NCBI GenBank assembly: GCA_037447655.1 | Contig: JBBHKE010002135.1 | Location: forward strand, 372,001 to 436,000 | DNA from: Zygnema cylindricum | Taxonomy: Eukaryota; Streptophyta; Zygnematophyceae; Zygnematales; Zygnemataceae | Direction: 5' to 3' | Length of the DNA: 64,000 bases | In this document: positions 35,244 to 45,135 of the stretch, one piece after another | How the letters are laid out: each line of letters starts with the position of its first letter | Numbering within the stretch: the stretch's first letter is position 1 | The notes under the pieces: generated by a model | Seen by the model: the letters and a program-made list of their open reading frames with translations, nothing else | The model's database searches: none | What the model was told of the DNA's origin: nothing | Translations under genes and position numbers: made by a program

Positions 35244-36163
35244 AACCCATCTATCATATGTTAGGTTAAGTCGATGTAGGTTTTTGTCACACGCATTGTA
35301 GCGGGTTAATATTGTCCTTGCTGGTTGTATTGCAGTAATGGTGTCTGTGTACCCATGAGATCGGCCTTATCATAGTGTTGGTATGTGCCGAGTTTAATCT
35401 TGCATCGCCCCAAGGGTTAACTTAGTGACAGTGCCGAAATGTCTACCCTCAATGAAAATGATTTATTTTGAGAAATGATATTTTATTTTTGGAAAAATAC
35501 ATGTTTATTTTTGAAGAAGCATTTCGAAATGTGGAGATTTGACGTTTGATGGAGAGATGTGGAAGGTGGAGATTCGACGTTTGGGGGAGAGAGATCCGGA
35601 AGGTGGAGTTTTGACATATGGTGGAGAGATCCAAATTTTGTGGATCGATGATTGTTGAAAAATTGGATTTGTAATGTAGATTTTGAGTTGTTGGAAATTT
35701 TTGGGAAATGTGACATTATTAGAATTTTTGGGAAAATACTATTTGTTATATGAATTTTTATGGGAAATTTTGGGATTTGATAGTTTATGAAAAGAAAAAA
35801 AATCATTATTGAAATCTAGATTTGTTATAATGAGGTAGGAATTATTTGAGCGGGGATATATTATTAGTGTGATCTTTTGGCTTTAATTTTTAGTTGATTT
35901 GTCATAGAATTTTGGGAATGTAGATCCGGATTTAGATATTGGAAGGAATTATTTTGTTGTAATCGGAAAATGAAAAATATATATATTATGAACTCTGGAT
36001 GGTATGTGGAGGAAGCGGAAGCGATGGTGGAACAAGTGGGAAAATTCTGGCGGAGGAATTTGGCGGATTAAGATGTAGAAGGCAGTTGAAAGCAGGTGTG
36101 ACAGCTGGTAACATTGGTGACAGCTGATGACGTGGCGCCATGGATGCACGAGACTAATTTTTC
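35244..36163 (+). other. Non-coding internal region of the nested element
   Basis: No gag, pol or other domain. At about 35525-35635 a unit of about 40 bp (GTGGAGATTCGACGTTTG type) occurs about three times. It may hold packaging signals, but nothing in the sequence proves it. Confidence 0.7.
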
Positions 36164-36170
36164 GGGGGAG
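36164..36170 (+). promoter_or_regulatory. Polypurine tract of the nested element
   Basis: GGGGGAG directly before the 3' LTR. Confidence 0.75.
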
Positions 36171-37483
36171 TGTTGTTTTTGAAAACTTAGTTTTGTGCGT
36201 ACGGAGCGTTTCGTGCGTGCGCGTGTTCGCGTGCGTGCGCATTTACGCGATATATTGTGGAGGTTCGAAAGGATTTATGGATTGGGGAATTAAATGTACA
36301 CATAAAATTAATGGAGTAATTGAGTGGCGCGAAATGTGAGAGGAAATGGACGGCGGATCGCGAAGCAATCCGACGTGAGATAATCGACGAAGATAAAATG
36401 GTACGTCGCACGTACGAAACATAATGCGACAGATGAAATTTATTACATGGGACGCCGCCGGTACGGAGCGACGTATTTGACAGGTGTACTTTAAAGTTGT
36501 CGCTTATTGCGACATGCATTTATCGAAAATGACGTGTACCTTAAATGCGACAAGGCGCATTTATGAAGAAGTACGTGATTTCGGTACGGACAGAATTGGA
36601 TCGTACGAATTGATTTCGGCAAGTTGGTCATGGTACACGTGGAGGGCGAATGTCGTCTACCGATATTTTCAAGGGATCTCATTATCTTTAATGACGCATT
36701 ATCTAGTGGACCGTACATATGCGATGTCGGTTCACTACGTGGACTTATCGACAAGTGACTAAGCAAGTTGTCACTTATGACGCGGATTTTTGGATGCGTC
36801 GGTGTAAATATTTGAAGCATCAATGTTTTGTCTTATTTGAATTAATGATTTAGTGTTGATTAAAATAGTTATATTTTACGTGATTAATGAGGATATCGAC
36901 ACTTTAATTTATGTGTCGTATTTGCAGACAAGTGTACGCTTACGATTGCTTGACTTTCAGGTGTACGCTTACGATTAGTTTGATTTAATGACAGTTACGT
37001 AATTTACGTTGGTTATTTTGACACTTAGTGATTTGTTAACAGCTCACAAGTGTATATATAGATATGAGCTTGGTTAGGAATTAATCATCAATGCTGGTTA
37101 GTAAAGTGGGGACCGAAGATGTAGACTTTTAGGGTTGCCGATTAGGTTATGCACTTTGAATGATATAATGATTATTTGATTATACTTTTGTTTATGTGTA
37201 ATGCATTTGTCTGTTATTATTTATTTATGTTATTTTATATATGTTTGATATGCATTGTTTATGCATTTGTCCTAGGGTTTGTTTATGTCGATTATTCCAT
37301 CAAACCTTAGATGTTGTCATAGGGTTTATTTATGTTGATTATTCCATGAAACCCTAAATGTTGTTGTATGTTAAATGGAGGATGCATTTCAAATGATTGT
37401 TCGTCGACCTATTTTTGCTTAGCTTTTTGCATGATAGTTTGGGTGGCTTCTGCGGTCTATTTAGACCAGTGAAAATGTAGACA
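36171..37483 (+). repeat. 3' LTR of the nested element
   Basis: Its first 893 bp are identical by eye to the 5' LTR. The last 420 bp differ at about 18 places, and the final bases differ outright. Confidence 0.88.
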
Positions 37484-37965
37484 CTGAACTTTCTTTGTGT
37501 ACGAACTGAAATCCCATTGGTTCGCATTGTAGATAGAGTCCTGAGAGGATAGGACTTGGTAAATTAAAGATAGGACCCTCTCCCAAAAGAGCTTCGGCAC
37601 AAAGGTCACCTTGACCTCCTTAACTTACTTCCTGGTAGCAACTCGATTCTTTTTGCTATCGACTCAGAGGAGTCTTGCTTTCACAAGGGTGAAGTTGGTA
37701 AGAGTTATTTTCTGCCAGGGTGGCAGTTATTTTTGCTGAAACACAAAGGCGTCAGGGTTATCCTAGAGGCTTCTTGGAAGCTCTCCACTTTGAGGACTTA
37801 TGGAGGTCTCAGAGTTTCAGATATTACGCACCCACAATTATTACAAAGCAGTTTAAAAATTAGAGTTAATGATGAATTAGGGTAACCTTCCATCAGGCAA
37901 AAAGTGGGGTTGTTTACTGGAGAAAGTACATTTCTGTACTAAGGGTACTTTCCCATGTAACGGAA

Positions 37966-38752
37966 ACTTAGGGTATGTCCCCATGTACTTGTAACTGAGG
38001 GAACCTACTTTATATTTTAGCGCGGATCCGCAGGACCCAGATTTCAAGTGTCCTTATGTTTGTAAGGACGAAATCGTAACTTATATTTGTGACGATTGTA
38101 TACGTCGACAATACTTGTGACGGTTGTCAACGTCTACAATTTGTGGTTGCACGTTATTTTTTGGAACTCCTTGTGACGTTACATGTCTTATAGTGACATT
38201 GTAGACGTACCGCCTTCCAGCCCGTGCAGTTTCATGGTTGAAGAAGATGCGGTTTGCCTTTACGTCTCATGTCAGGTTGTCGTGAAATGGTATCAGAATT
38301 TGAAGACCCTTGCAAAAAAAAATTCGTACTGGAGGAAAAAGGACAAATCCAAACAAATTGTGTAATTTTCTTCGTCGTATTCGAACGCAAACGGACAAAA
38401 CATAGCGAATTCTGTACTTTTCTTTGTCCTTGAAAATTGTATGAAAATTTTCGAAAATGACGGCACGTGCGAATATATGTTCCTATTTGTTTATAGAAAA
38501 TCCCTAGTTTTAAGACACATCGCGCATGTGCTTTAAAGATAAGGTTGAATATGGTATTTTTTGTCGTCAAAGTGGGTCGAGAAACCCAAGAAGACAAATT
38601 TTTGAACATCATAAGTTCGAGGATGACGCAAATTGCTCTCTACAAATTTGCGATTCCTTCGTACGGTTGGAACTTAGGCAGTACCGCGCTAAGTTTTACA
38701 GGAAAACGACAGAAAAAACCCTTTATTATGCACATGGGGACATACCCTTAGT
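37966..38752. mobile_element. Non-coding element with 23-bp terminal inverted repeats
   Basis: Left end ACTTAGGGTATGTCCCCATG, right end its complement with two mismatches (CATGGGGACATACCCTTAGT). 787 bp between outer limits, no domain in any frame. No convincing target duplication. A related but shorter ACTAAGGGTACTTTCCCATG lies just outside on the left (37938). Confidence 0.55.
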
Positions 38753-40032
38753 CTTGTTACTTTGTTTTTTAGAAAAGATTCTTCGTACATCTTCTAGAGC
38801 ATTCAGATGTAAATGTAAATAAATTAGTACTTAAAAAGTGACTTACATAGACGTGTTCGAAACAATGCGACTGATAAAAGTGGTACACAAAATGAGGCGA
38901 AACGTCCACTCGGCATCAATTTGGGTCGTATCTCCACACGATGTACAATTTTTGTGACTTCGTAATGTCCATACGCCACATTGTCGACGTGTGAAATTAT
39001 TAAAAAACCTTTCGCTGTCGCACAGAAATGCGGTTTCGTTTTTTGTCTTCCCATTTGCCGACAGGTGCCTAATGCTTTTCCTACGACGTATGTGTGAAGA
39101 CACTTGTGTTTAAGAGAGACGGCCCCTTTACAAAAATCAGCGCACGGAAAACACTACGCACAGGCTGGAAACGTGAAGCGGGGTTTTTTTTTTGGTACTC
39201 TGCGCACAAAAATTCAAAAAACTTTTGACACGTGCGATAACATTTGCCTATTCGCTCACCTTATTGGACTATATTTAAAATCACCTCGCGAGGTGATTTG
39301 ATGTAAAGTTTGAACATGTGCTGGAAGGACGGGAAAATGGGTCGAAATGCGCTAGACAACAAATTGCATCTCGCTAAACGACAAACTATTGTACGCATAA
39401 AGTTTCAAAGTAATGCAACTTGTACGGTGGTAATTTCATTTTTTTGGTACGGCTGGGTATTTTTTCGTTTTTTTTTAAGTTATTAAGGAAAACGACACAA
39501 AATAACTGTAACTTTAGCACATGCGAAAGCACCCTAAGCCATACTTTTTTTTTTTGTTTTACAAAAGATGTTTACTATAAATTTGTTAAAATTCTCCACA
39601 ATTTTTGGCGAAAACTTCCACCGCCCGATTTCGAATTTTCGACGCAAACGCCCCTTCTATCCAGTGTTTGGCTAGTCTCCTTTGATTGTCCTCAAGATGA
39701 CACTTTGCGCTTACTAGACGTGTGTATTGGTCCACTTGTAAAAGTCACAGTCAATCCACGACGGATGTGAAGTTATAGACTTACATGTGGCAAATGGCGT
39801 GTAGCTTCTAACATCAAAACCACCCTGTTCGACGACAAAATCTTGTTTGTAGGACATCCTGTCACGCTCGGCTGGTACAGCGATAATACATGAACGTACA
39901 AATGGTACATTCATGGACATTTGTACAAAATTTCATTTTGCAACGGTTTTCGTGACCGTTGGTACAACGACAAATACAAGGACGTACAGATTGTACATTA
40001 GCGTGACGCTACTAGATATTTTAATCTGCGTC
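38753..40032. other. Unassigned stretch rich in GTACG words
   Basis: No gene recognised. It includes a perfect 22-bp palindrome at 39278-39299 (AAATCACCTCG and its complement). Open frames carry no recognisable motif. Confidence 0.4.
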
Positions 40033-40255
40033 CGCCTTTACACATGCGCAGTTAAGATTTTGTACTTTTCAAATCTTTCATTAATCCAAGGCGGCTCAAC
40101 AGGATCTTACGTGGTACCAATCGCGATTTAACTCTTAAACATTTTTTGCTTCTTTGACACGACCTGATGAAAAGGTATTACAAAAAGGTGTTACAAATAT
40201 TACTGCCAGTAAACGTGACTGTACGATTATTGGGAACGCCTGATGGAAAGATACC
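40033..40255 (+). repeat. Dispersed repeat A, copy 1
   Basis: Shares CGCAGTTAAGATTTTGTACT, GGCGGCTCAACAGGATC and GGGAACGCCTGATGGAAAG with 42313-42527, same orientation, about 90% by eye. Confidence 0.8.
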
Positions 40256-40256
40256 C

Positions 40257-40520
40257 TTAGAATAAGTATTTTTTTTGGAAAAAACTGGAATTCCCAATTA
40301 GCGTAAATAATGCTAATTGTTTTTTACGATATCTATTTCATTACGCTAATAGCGATTCACGGTGTAATAGCGATACACGGTTTACCGTACTGATATGAAT
40401 TGAACTCTGGTTGGTTCGCTTTGCTTCGGTTTGACTCCGAACCGGGTCAGAGGAAGTGCGTGCTTTTCAATCCCAGGGGAAAAGCGATTGCACGGAAGCT
40501 ATCCTGTAGCCCCTACATCA
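40257..40520 (+). repeat. Dispersed repeat B, copy 1
   Basis: Matches 43430-43690 over about 260 bp. It contains the palindrome AATTAGCGTAAATAATGCTA, an end of the TACACCG family (ACGCTAATAGCGATTCACGG) and a segment that translates in both copies as GKAIARK. Part of it also occurs near 26830. Confidence 0.8.
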
Positions 40521-40715
40521 GGGGTCGCAAAAGTCAAAATTTTACATAACCGAAACCGACCGTTTTATTTTTCAAGATCTGAGTAACCGACGCCCGACCG
40601 GGTTATGTCACGCTCCAAAATTGTTAACCGTTAACAGACCGGCGTTTACGAAAATTAAAGTTAACCGAAACTCGATTTCTCGCGACTAACCGTGCCCGCC
40701 CGTATCCGAAAAGGT
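40521..40715 (-). repeat. Inverted fragment of the solo-LTR family
   Basis: The reverse complement matches about 22955-23155 of the solo LTR, sharing CGGGCGGGCACGGTTAGTCG and GTTAACGGTTAACAATTTTG on the solo-LTR strand. No LTR ends are preserved. Confidence 0.8.
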
Positions 40716-41087
40716 ACAAAATTATCTAATGTAGAGGTATGAATAAGGGTAAGGTTCCATTAGGGGAAAAATGTTGTTGTCTACTGAAAGCCGTACTCTT
40801 TCGTACAGTACCGTACCAAAAAAAATAAAATGTCAGAAAAACAAGCCTACTGAATGAGGGATTTGATTCTCCACGTTTATGGGCGTAAAGGTGGACCTTA
40901 TGGGCGTAAAGGTGGACCGTTGGATGCATAATAGGATACTCCATCGTCTGACACTTTATGTTCGCAACAAGTGACCCGGAGTAGGTGAATTCTTAGCGCC
41001 TGAACGAATAACATCATGCCTCGTAGAAAAGTGAACAAATATCCACGACGACCGCGCGACTAGGTGGGTACATGTCGCATATGACAT

Positions 41088-41801
41088 GTGCCTTCCGCCA
41101 GGGAGGATGCGAGGCCACTTGAGGAGGAAACTATCCACGTGCCCTATCGTGAAGCCGTTGGAAGTTTAATGTATTTAAGTGTGGCCACGCGACCGGATAT
41201 TTCTGCTGCAGTTTCTGTCGTGAGCCGATTTTGTCAGGCTCCTAAAAAGATTCATTGGGAGGCCGTGAAAAGGATATTTCGCTACCTTGCAGGGACGGTC
41301 GAGATTGGTTTGTTATTTCGATCTGGACGGACATCTTTGGAGTGCGTGGGATATTGTGACGCAGATTGGGGTGGAGATTTTGACACAGGAAAGTCAACGT
41401 CTGGTTATGCTTTTGTTTTTGGTGGCGCGGCAATTTCTTGGAGTTCGCGACTCCAGCCAACTGTCGCATTAAGTTCAACCCAAGCAGAATATATGGCCGC
41501 GTGTCATACTTCTAAGGCGTCAATTTGGATCAACGAGTTACTTGGAGAATTAAAGATTTCTATTGGCTGTATGAAAATTTATTCTGACAGTCTGAGTTCG
41601 ATGGCGTTGGTCAAGAATCCTGTATTCCACAAAAGAAGAAAACATATTAGGATTCAGTGGCACTTCGTACGAGATTTGGTCGCTGCGAAGGAGGTTGAAT
41701 TTTTGTACGTTACGACGTTGGAGGAAGCCGCGGATATGCTAACGAAAGCCGCGACTCATGAATTATTTATGAGAGGAAGACCTAAATTAGGCTTGGTGTA
41801 A
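41088..41801 (+). pseudogene. 5'-truncated Copia polyprotein, RNase H end only
   Basis: An open frame of 237 codons matches the Copia C-terminus: YREAVGSLMYLSVATRPDIS (end of the reverse transcriptase region), then CDADWGGDFDTGKSTSGY and STQAEYMAACHTSKA (RNase H), ending LGLV at 41801. No reverse-transcriptase core, integrase or gag lies upstream, so the element is 5' truncated near 41090. The frame is unbroken over what remains. The C-terminus is closest to that of the element in the LRR gene intron (50617-55226). Confidence 0.88.
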
Positions 41802-41825
41802 TGATTACTATTTTGAGAGGGGGAT

Positions 41826-42307
41826 TGTTGCGTCAAAATGGTAATTGGTCGTCGCGGCCTGTCGCGCGACCGAATAGTTTCAGTTTGTCTTTTGTTGTCA
41901 AGCGTGTGGCCTTGTCTTTTGTCCTATTATGTTTCGTAGGTTGTTTTGAAGATTCCCGGTCTCGCGTAGATTCGGTTTCGCGACGACCAGGTACAACTAT
42001 TGTTTGGTGTGTTAGGTTTGTCGTTATATGGTTTTGTGTGTACCTTTCGGTAGTACGTTAGTACTACGTAGTTTTGTGTTGATTTGTTTGTTTGGTTTTA
42101 TTTCGTGCGCACTATGAGTTTGTTTTAGTTTATTGTTTGAAGTTGTGACGTGACGCTTGATGTATACTATTTACTGCAGAGTAGTGGGAAGAACATATAC
42201 TGTATCGGGGAAAAGCGTTCACGAAATATATTGGCTTTTATGGACTGTTCTCTCTTGTGTAAAAATGTTTTTATTAATGCTTCCTCTGATTTGTTAAGAT
42301 CCTTTCA
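41826..42307 (+). repeat. 3' LTR of the truncated Copia
   Basis: Starts TGTTGCGTC after the purine tract GAGAGGGGGA and ends GATCCTTTCA, aligned with the end of the 54788-55226 LTR (GATCCTATCA). Dispersed repeat A starts a few bases later. Confidence 0.65.
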
Positions 42308-42312
42308 TTTTT

Positions 42313-42527
42313 CTGCCCGTACAGATACGCAGTTGAGATTTTGTACTTTTCAAATCTTTCATTAACCCTGGGCGGCTCAACAGGATCCTACGTGGTACCA
42401 ATCGCGATCTAACACGTAAACAATTTTTGCTTCACTAGCACGACCTGATGGAAAGGTGTTACAAATATTATTGCCAGTAAACTTGACCGTATGATTACTG
42501 GGAACGCCTGATGGAAGGTTACCTTTA
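42313..42527 (+). repeat. Dispersed repeat A, copy 2
   Basis: Partner of 40033-40255. It begins just after the truncated Copia LTR, so that element probably inserted next to or into this repeat. Confidence 0.8.
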
Positions 42528-42854
42528 AGGCCTGTTCTCCATTAGGCGGTCTTGGTAAACATGCGGATACGTCTATTTCTAGTGTTTACTGGCACGGCCT
42601 TCCATTATGTCGTGCCAATGGACATCGTTTCTCAATTATGATTGGCGCCACGTAGGTTAATTTTCAGATTCTTAAAATTTAGAAATATTCTTCAAGCTGG
42701 AAAATCTGTACATAATATTTGTACGGGCGGAGGTAGTTAATGATTCGTACAAAAATTTTGCGACCAAATTTTAAATTTGAAATTTAAAATCAAAATTTCG
42801 AAACGGGATGTCAAAAAGGCGCCACAAAATTTTATGGTCACCGGATGTCAGAAG

Positions 42855-43075
42855 TACACCGCCAATCGTTATTAGCGTTGTGTACGCTAATTCCGTCCCG
42901 CTTTTTTTTATTTTTATTCTCAGATAGAATTATCCACACTATTTAAAAAAAGACCTAATTCCTAATTAGAATAGACGATTTCTTCGAAAATTTTCAAATT
43001 CCCAATTAGCGTAAACCACGCTAATTATTCGTATACGCTAAAAAAACTTACACGCTAATAACGATTGGCGGTGTA
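42855..43075. mobile_element. MITE of the TACACCG family
   Basis: 221 bp with perfect terminal inverted repeats of 24 bp (TACACCGCCAATCGTTATTA and on). The flanks allow a TA duplication. The interior has a second inverted pair, ACGCTAATT and AATTAGCGT. Confidence 0.85.
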
Positions 43076-43429
43076 GCGTGCGAAGATATTTCGGTCGACC
43101 TGCATACACCGTGGCGGAAGACACATGGCATGTACGACGTGTTCGATTCTCATTGCCTGTTCGTGGTGGATTTTTTTTTTAACTTTTTACGTGTACCAAT
43201 GGTACGTGACCAGTGTGACGAAACTCTCCTCGCCGAGGAGAGTCTCTTCAAATTGGACGATGTGCGTGATTGCTTCGCGAATCTAAAAAGGTGAAAAATC
43301 CAACGGTCGAAAATTACGCCTAAAATATTGGAGCCATCCAGTAGACATGTTTCGTCATGTTTCGTCTGACAAAAAAAAGCATTGGTACGAATTTGTACGA
43401 TATCGTACGGTGTCCAGGAAGTTCACCTT

Positions 43430-43690
43430 TAGAATAAATATTGTTTTGTAAAAAACTGAAATTCCCAATTAGCGTAAATAACGCTAATTGTTTCATTACG
43501 CTATCTATTTCATTACGCTAATAGCGATTCACGGTGTAATAGCGATACACGGTTTACCGTACTGTTCTGAACCGAACTCTGGTTGGTTCGCTTTGGTTCA
43601 GTTCGACTCCGAACCGGGCCAGAGGAAGTGCGCGCTTTTCGACCCCACGGGAAAAGCGATTGCACGGAAGTTCTCCTGGAGCCCCTGCAT
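43430..43690 (+). repeat. Dispersed repeat B, copy 2
   Basis: Partner of 40257-40520. A frame of 100 codons (43488-43790) crosses it, but its reading includes the repeat ends, so it is not taken as a gene. Confidence 0.8.
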
Positions 43691-45135
43691 ACGGCGAATT
43701 TCTGCGAATACGGACGATTTCGGCTTCGCAGAAGTTGCTGAAGGGCGATACTTCAAAACTTCCATGTTCGAAAATAGTCGGAAACGCTAAATGTGATCTT
43801 TTGTGTTCCATTTCTTTGAAGTTGTAGCATTAGTAAATGCAGAGGGAAGTATTCGAAGAAGCAAATATGGATGTAAGTGACATCCAACTGCGCAAGTAGA
43901 TGGTTGGAAATATAGAAATATAGGTCTTATGCCTAATTTTAACGAATTTTTGTTAAGTACTTAGTGAAACTCGTGGATAACTTTATTATACAAAAAAATG
44001 CGGAAAAATGCGCTTGATGTTATTTGGTTTAAAATGTGTGCTTTGGTATCTAAATGATTATTTTTTTCTTAAGCAGAGAGCTTTTTCAAGGTTTTTTAGG
44101 GCTGAAGTGAATCCAGAATCACAGATATTCACACGTGTCATAAAAATAGGGTTTTAGGGAACGAGAATTCGTGAGAAAATATTTTTTTGAAGGAATTTGT
44201 GGATCTGGTTGAGGATCGGAAATTGAATAAAGTGAACAAAAGAATCAATGCATAAGCTTTCAATGTGATGTCGGATGTGAGAATTGGAAATTTGAGAGCA
44301 GTTTTTGTTTATAGATATAAAAAAATTAGACACAACAAACTCGATACCACTGTTTACTATTATTAGAGTGGTCCACAGTATTTGAGAGATAATGTCTCTT
44401 ACTGAGTTTTTGAAGTGGTTAAGAACATTTGTTTTACAAAAAAAAAAAAAACATTAAACAAAAACAAAAACAAAAACATAAAACATGACATTTGACATTT
44501 GACATTTGTTTTTTATTTGTTATATTTGTTTTTTTGTTTTTTTGTTTTTTTTGTTTTACATAAATAGTAAATTAGTGTTTAATGCATAGGAGAGTTGTAC
44601 TGACATTTATGGATTTGCTAAAGCATTGAAACACTGTTATAACTTGGGAACATAAATCCACATTAATAGCCGTGCATGTTTTTTTAGGTTTTTTAGAGTC
44701 TTTTTGGATTTGTTAGTTTCTGGACCCTTGAAGAAACATGATATTATAAATATCAATTGCCAATTATAAAATTGGGAAGAGGTAACTAAAAATGTTAAAT
44801 AATAAACTGTTTGGCAACATCGAACATCAAATGTTCAGCATAAACCATAAATGCAAATGAAGCAATTTTTCTCAAGTAAGCAAATCTCCTATTATAACAG
44901 TAATTGCCACTTTGTTAACCACTAAAAGAATAGAAAACATAAATTTTGATCAAACAGCAATGGGGCTTGAAAGATTCAAAGTATATTAGTTGAAAGGACA
45001 ACGTACCCTTAAACTCATCTTATAATGCGTTTAGCAATTAAAAGATAAATCTTCTCATCTCTTCGGCGCAGTCAACATAAATAAATTTGGACTATCATTT
45101 CCAAGGGATTGAAGTTAAAAACTCGCAATGTTTAG
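43691..45135. other. AT-rich intergenic stretch before ATG7
   Basis: No gene recognised. 44440-44575 holds (AAAAAC)n and, inverted, (GTTTTTT)n runs. The missing first exon and promoter of ATG7 may lie here but cannot be pinned down. Confidence 0.4.

Larger units (their letters stand above)
33922..37483 (+). mobile_element. Non-autonomous, non-coding LTR element nested in the Copia 3' LTR
   Basis: Two LTRs of about 1.3 kb (33922-35229 and 36171-37483) enclose 941 bp with a primer site, a purine tract and no protein domain. This is the layout of a large retrotransposon derivative (LARD-like): it would need proteins in trans. The left end follows GAAAG; the right junction lacks a matching duplication and reads AGTGAAAATGTAGACA where the 5' LTR ends AAAGTACAACA. 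The right end is therefore uncertain by about 15 bp. Confidence 0.88.
27821..37819 (+). mobile_element. Copia element with GATAT target duplication, holding a nested LTR element
   Basis: The target duplication GATAT is at 27816-27820 and 37820-37824. 5' LTR 27821-28875, primer site, decayed gag-pol, purine tract, and a 3' LTR that begins at 33230, is cut at 33921 by the nested element, and resumes near 37484 to end at 37819. Both LTRs start TGTAGAAATTAATGG and end GTCTCAGAGTTTCA. Removing the nested 3.56 kb leaves an element of about 6.4 kb. Confidence 0.93.
33230..37819 (+). repeat. 3' LTR of the outer Copia element, split by the nested element
   Basis: 33230-33921 matches 27821-28512. After the nested element, about 37484-37819 matches the remainder of the 5' LTR to its end. 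About 11 bp of LTR sequence expected at the break (TACACCGGCAG) is missing or altered. Confidence 0.88.

Noticed and set aside
33938-36823. Pairs of identical 92- and 110-codon frames
   Set aside because: They repeat because they lie in the two LTRs of the nested element, overlap on opposite strands and lack motifs.
43488-43790. A 100-codon frame with a hydrophobic start
   Set aside because: It begins in the inverted-repeat end of repeat B. The other copies of the same DNA (near 26830 and 40390) do not keep the frame.
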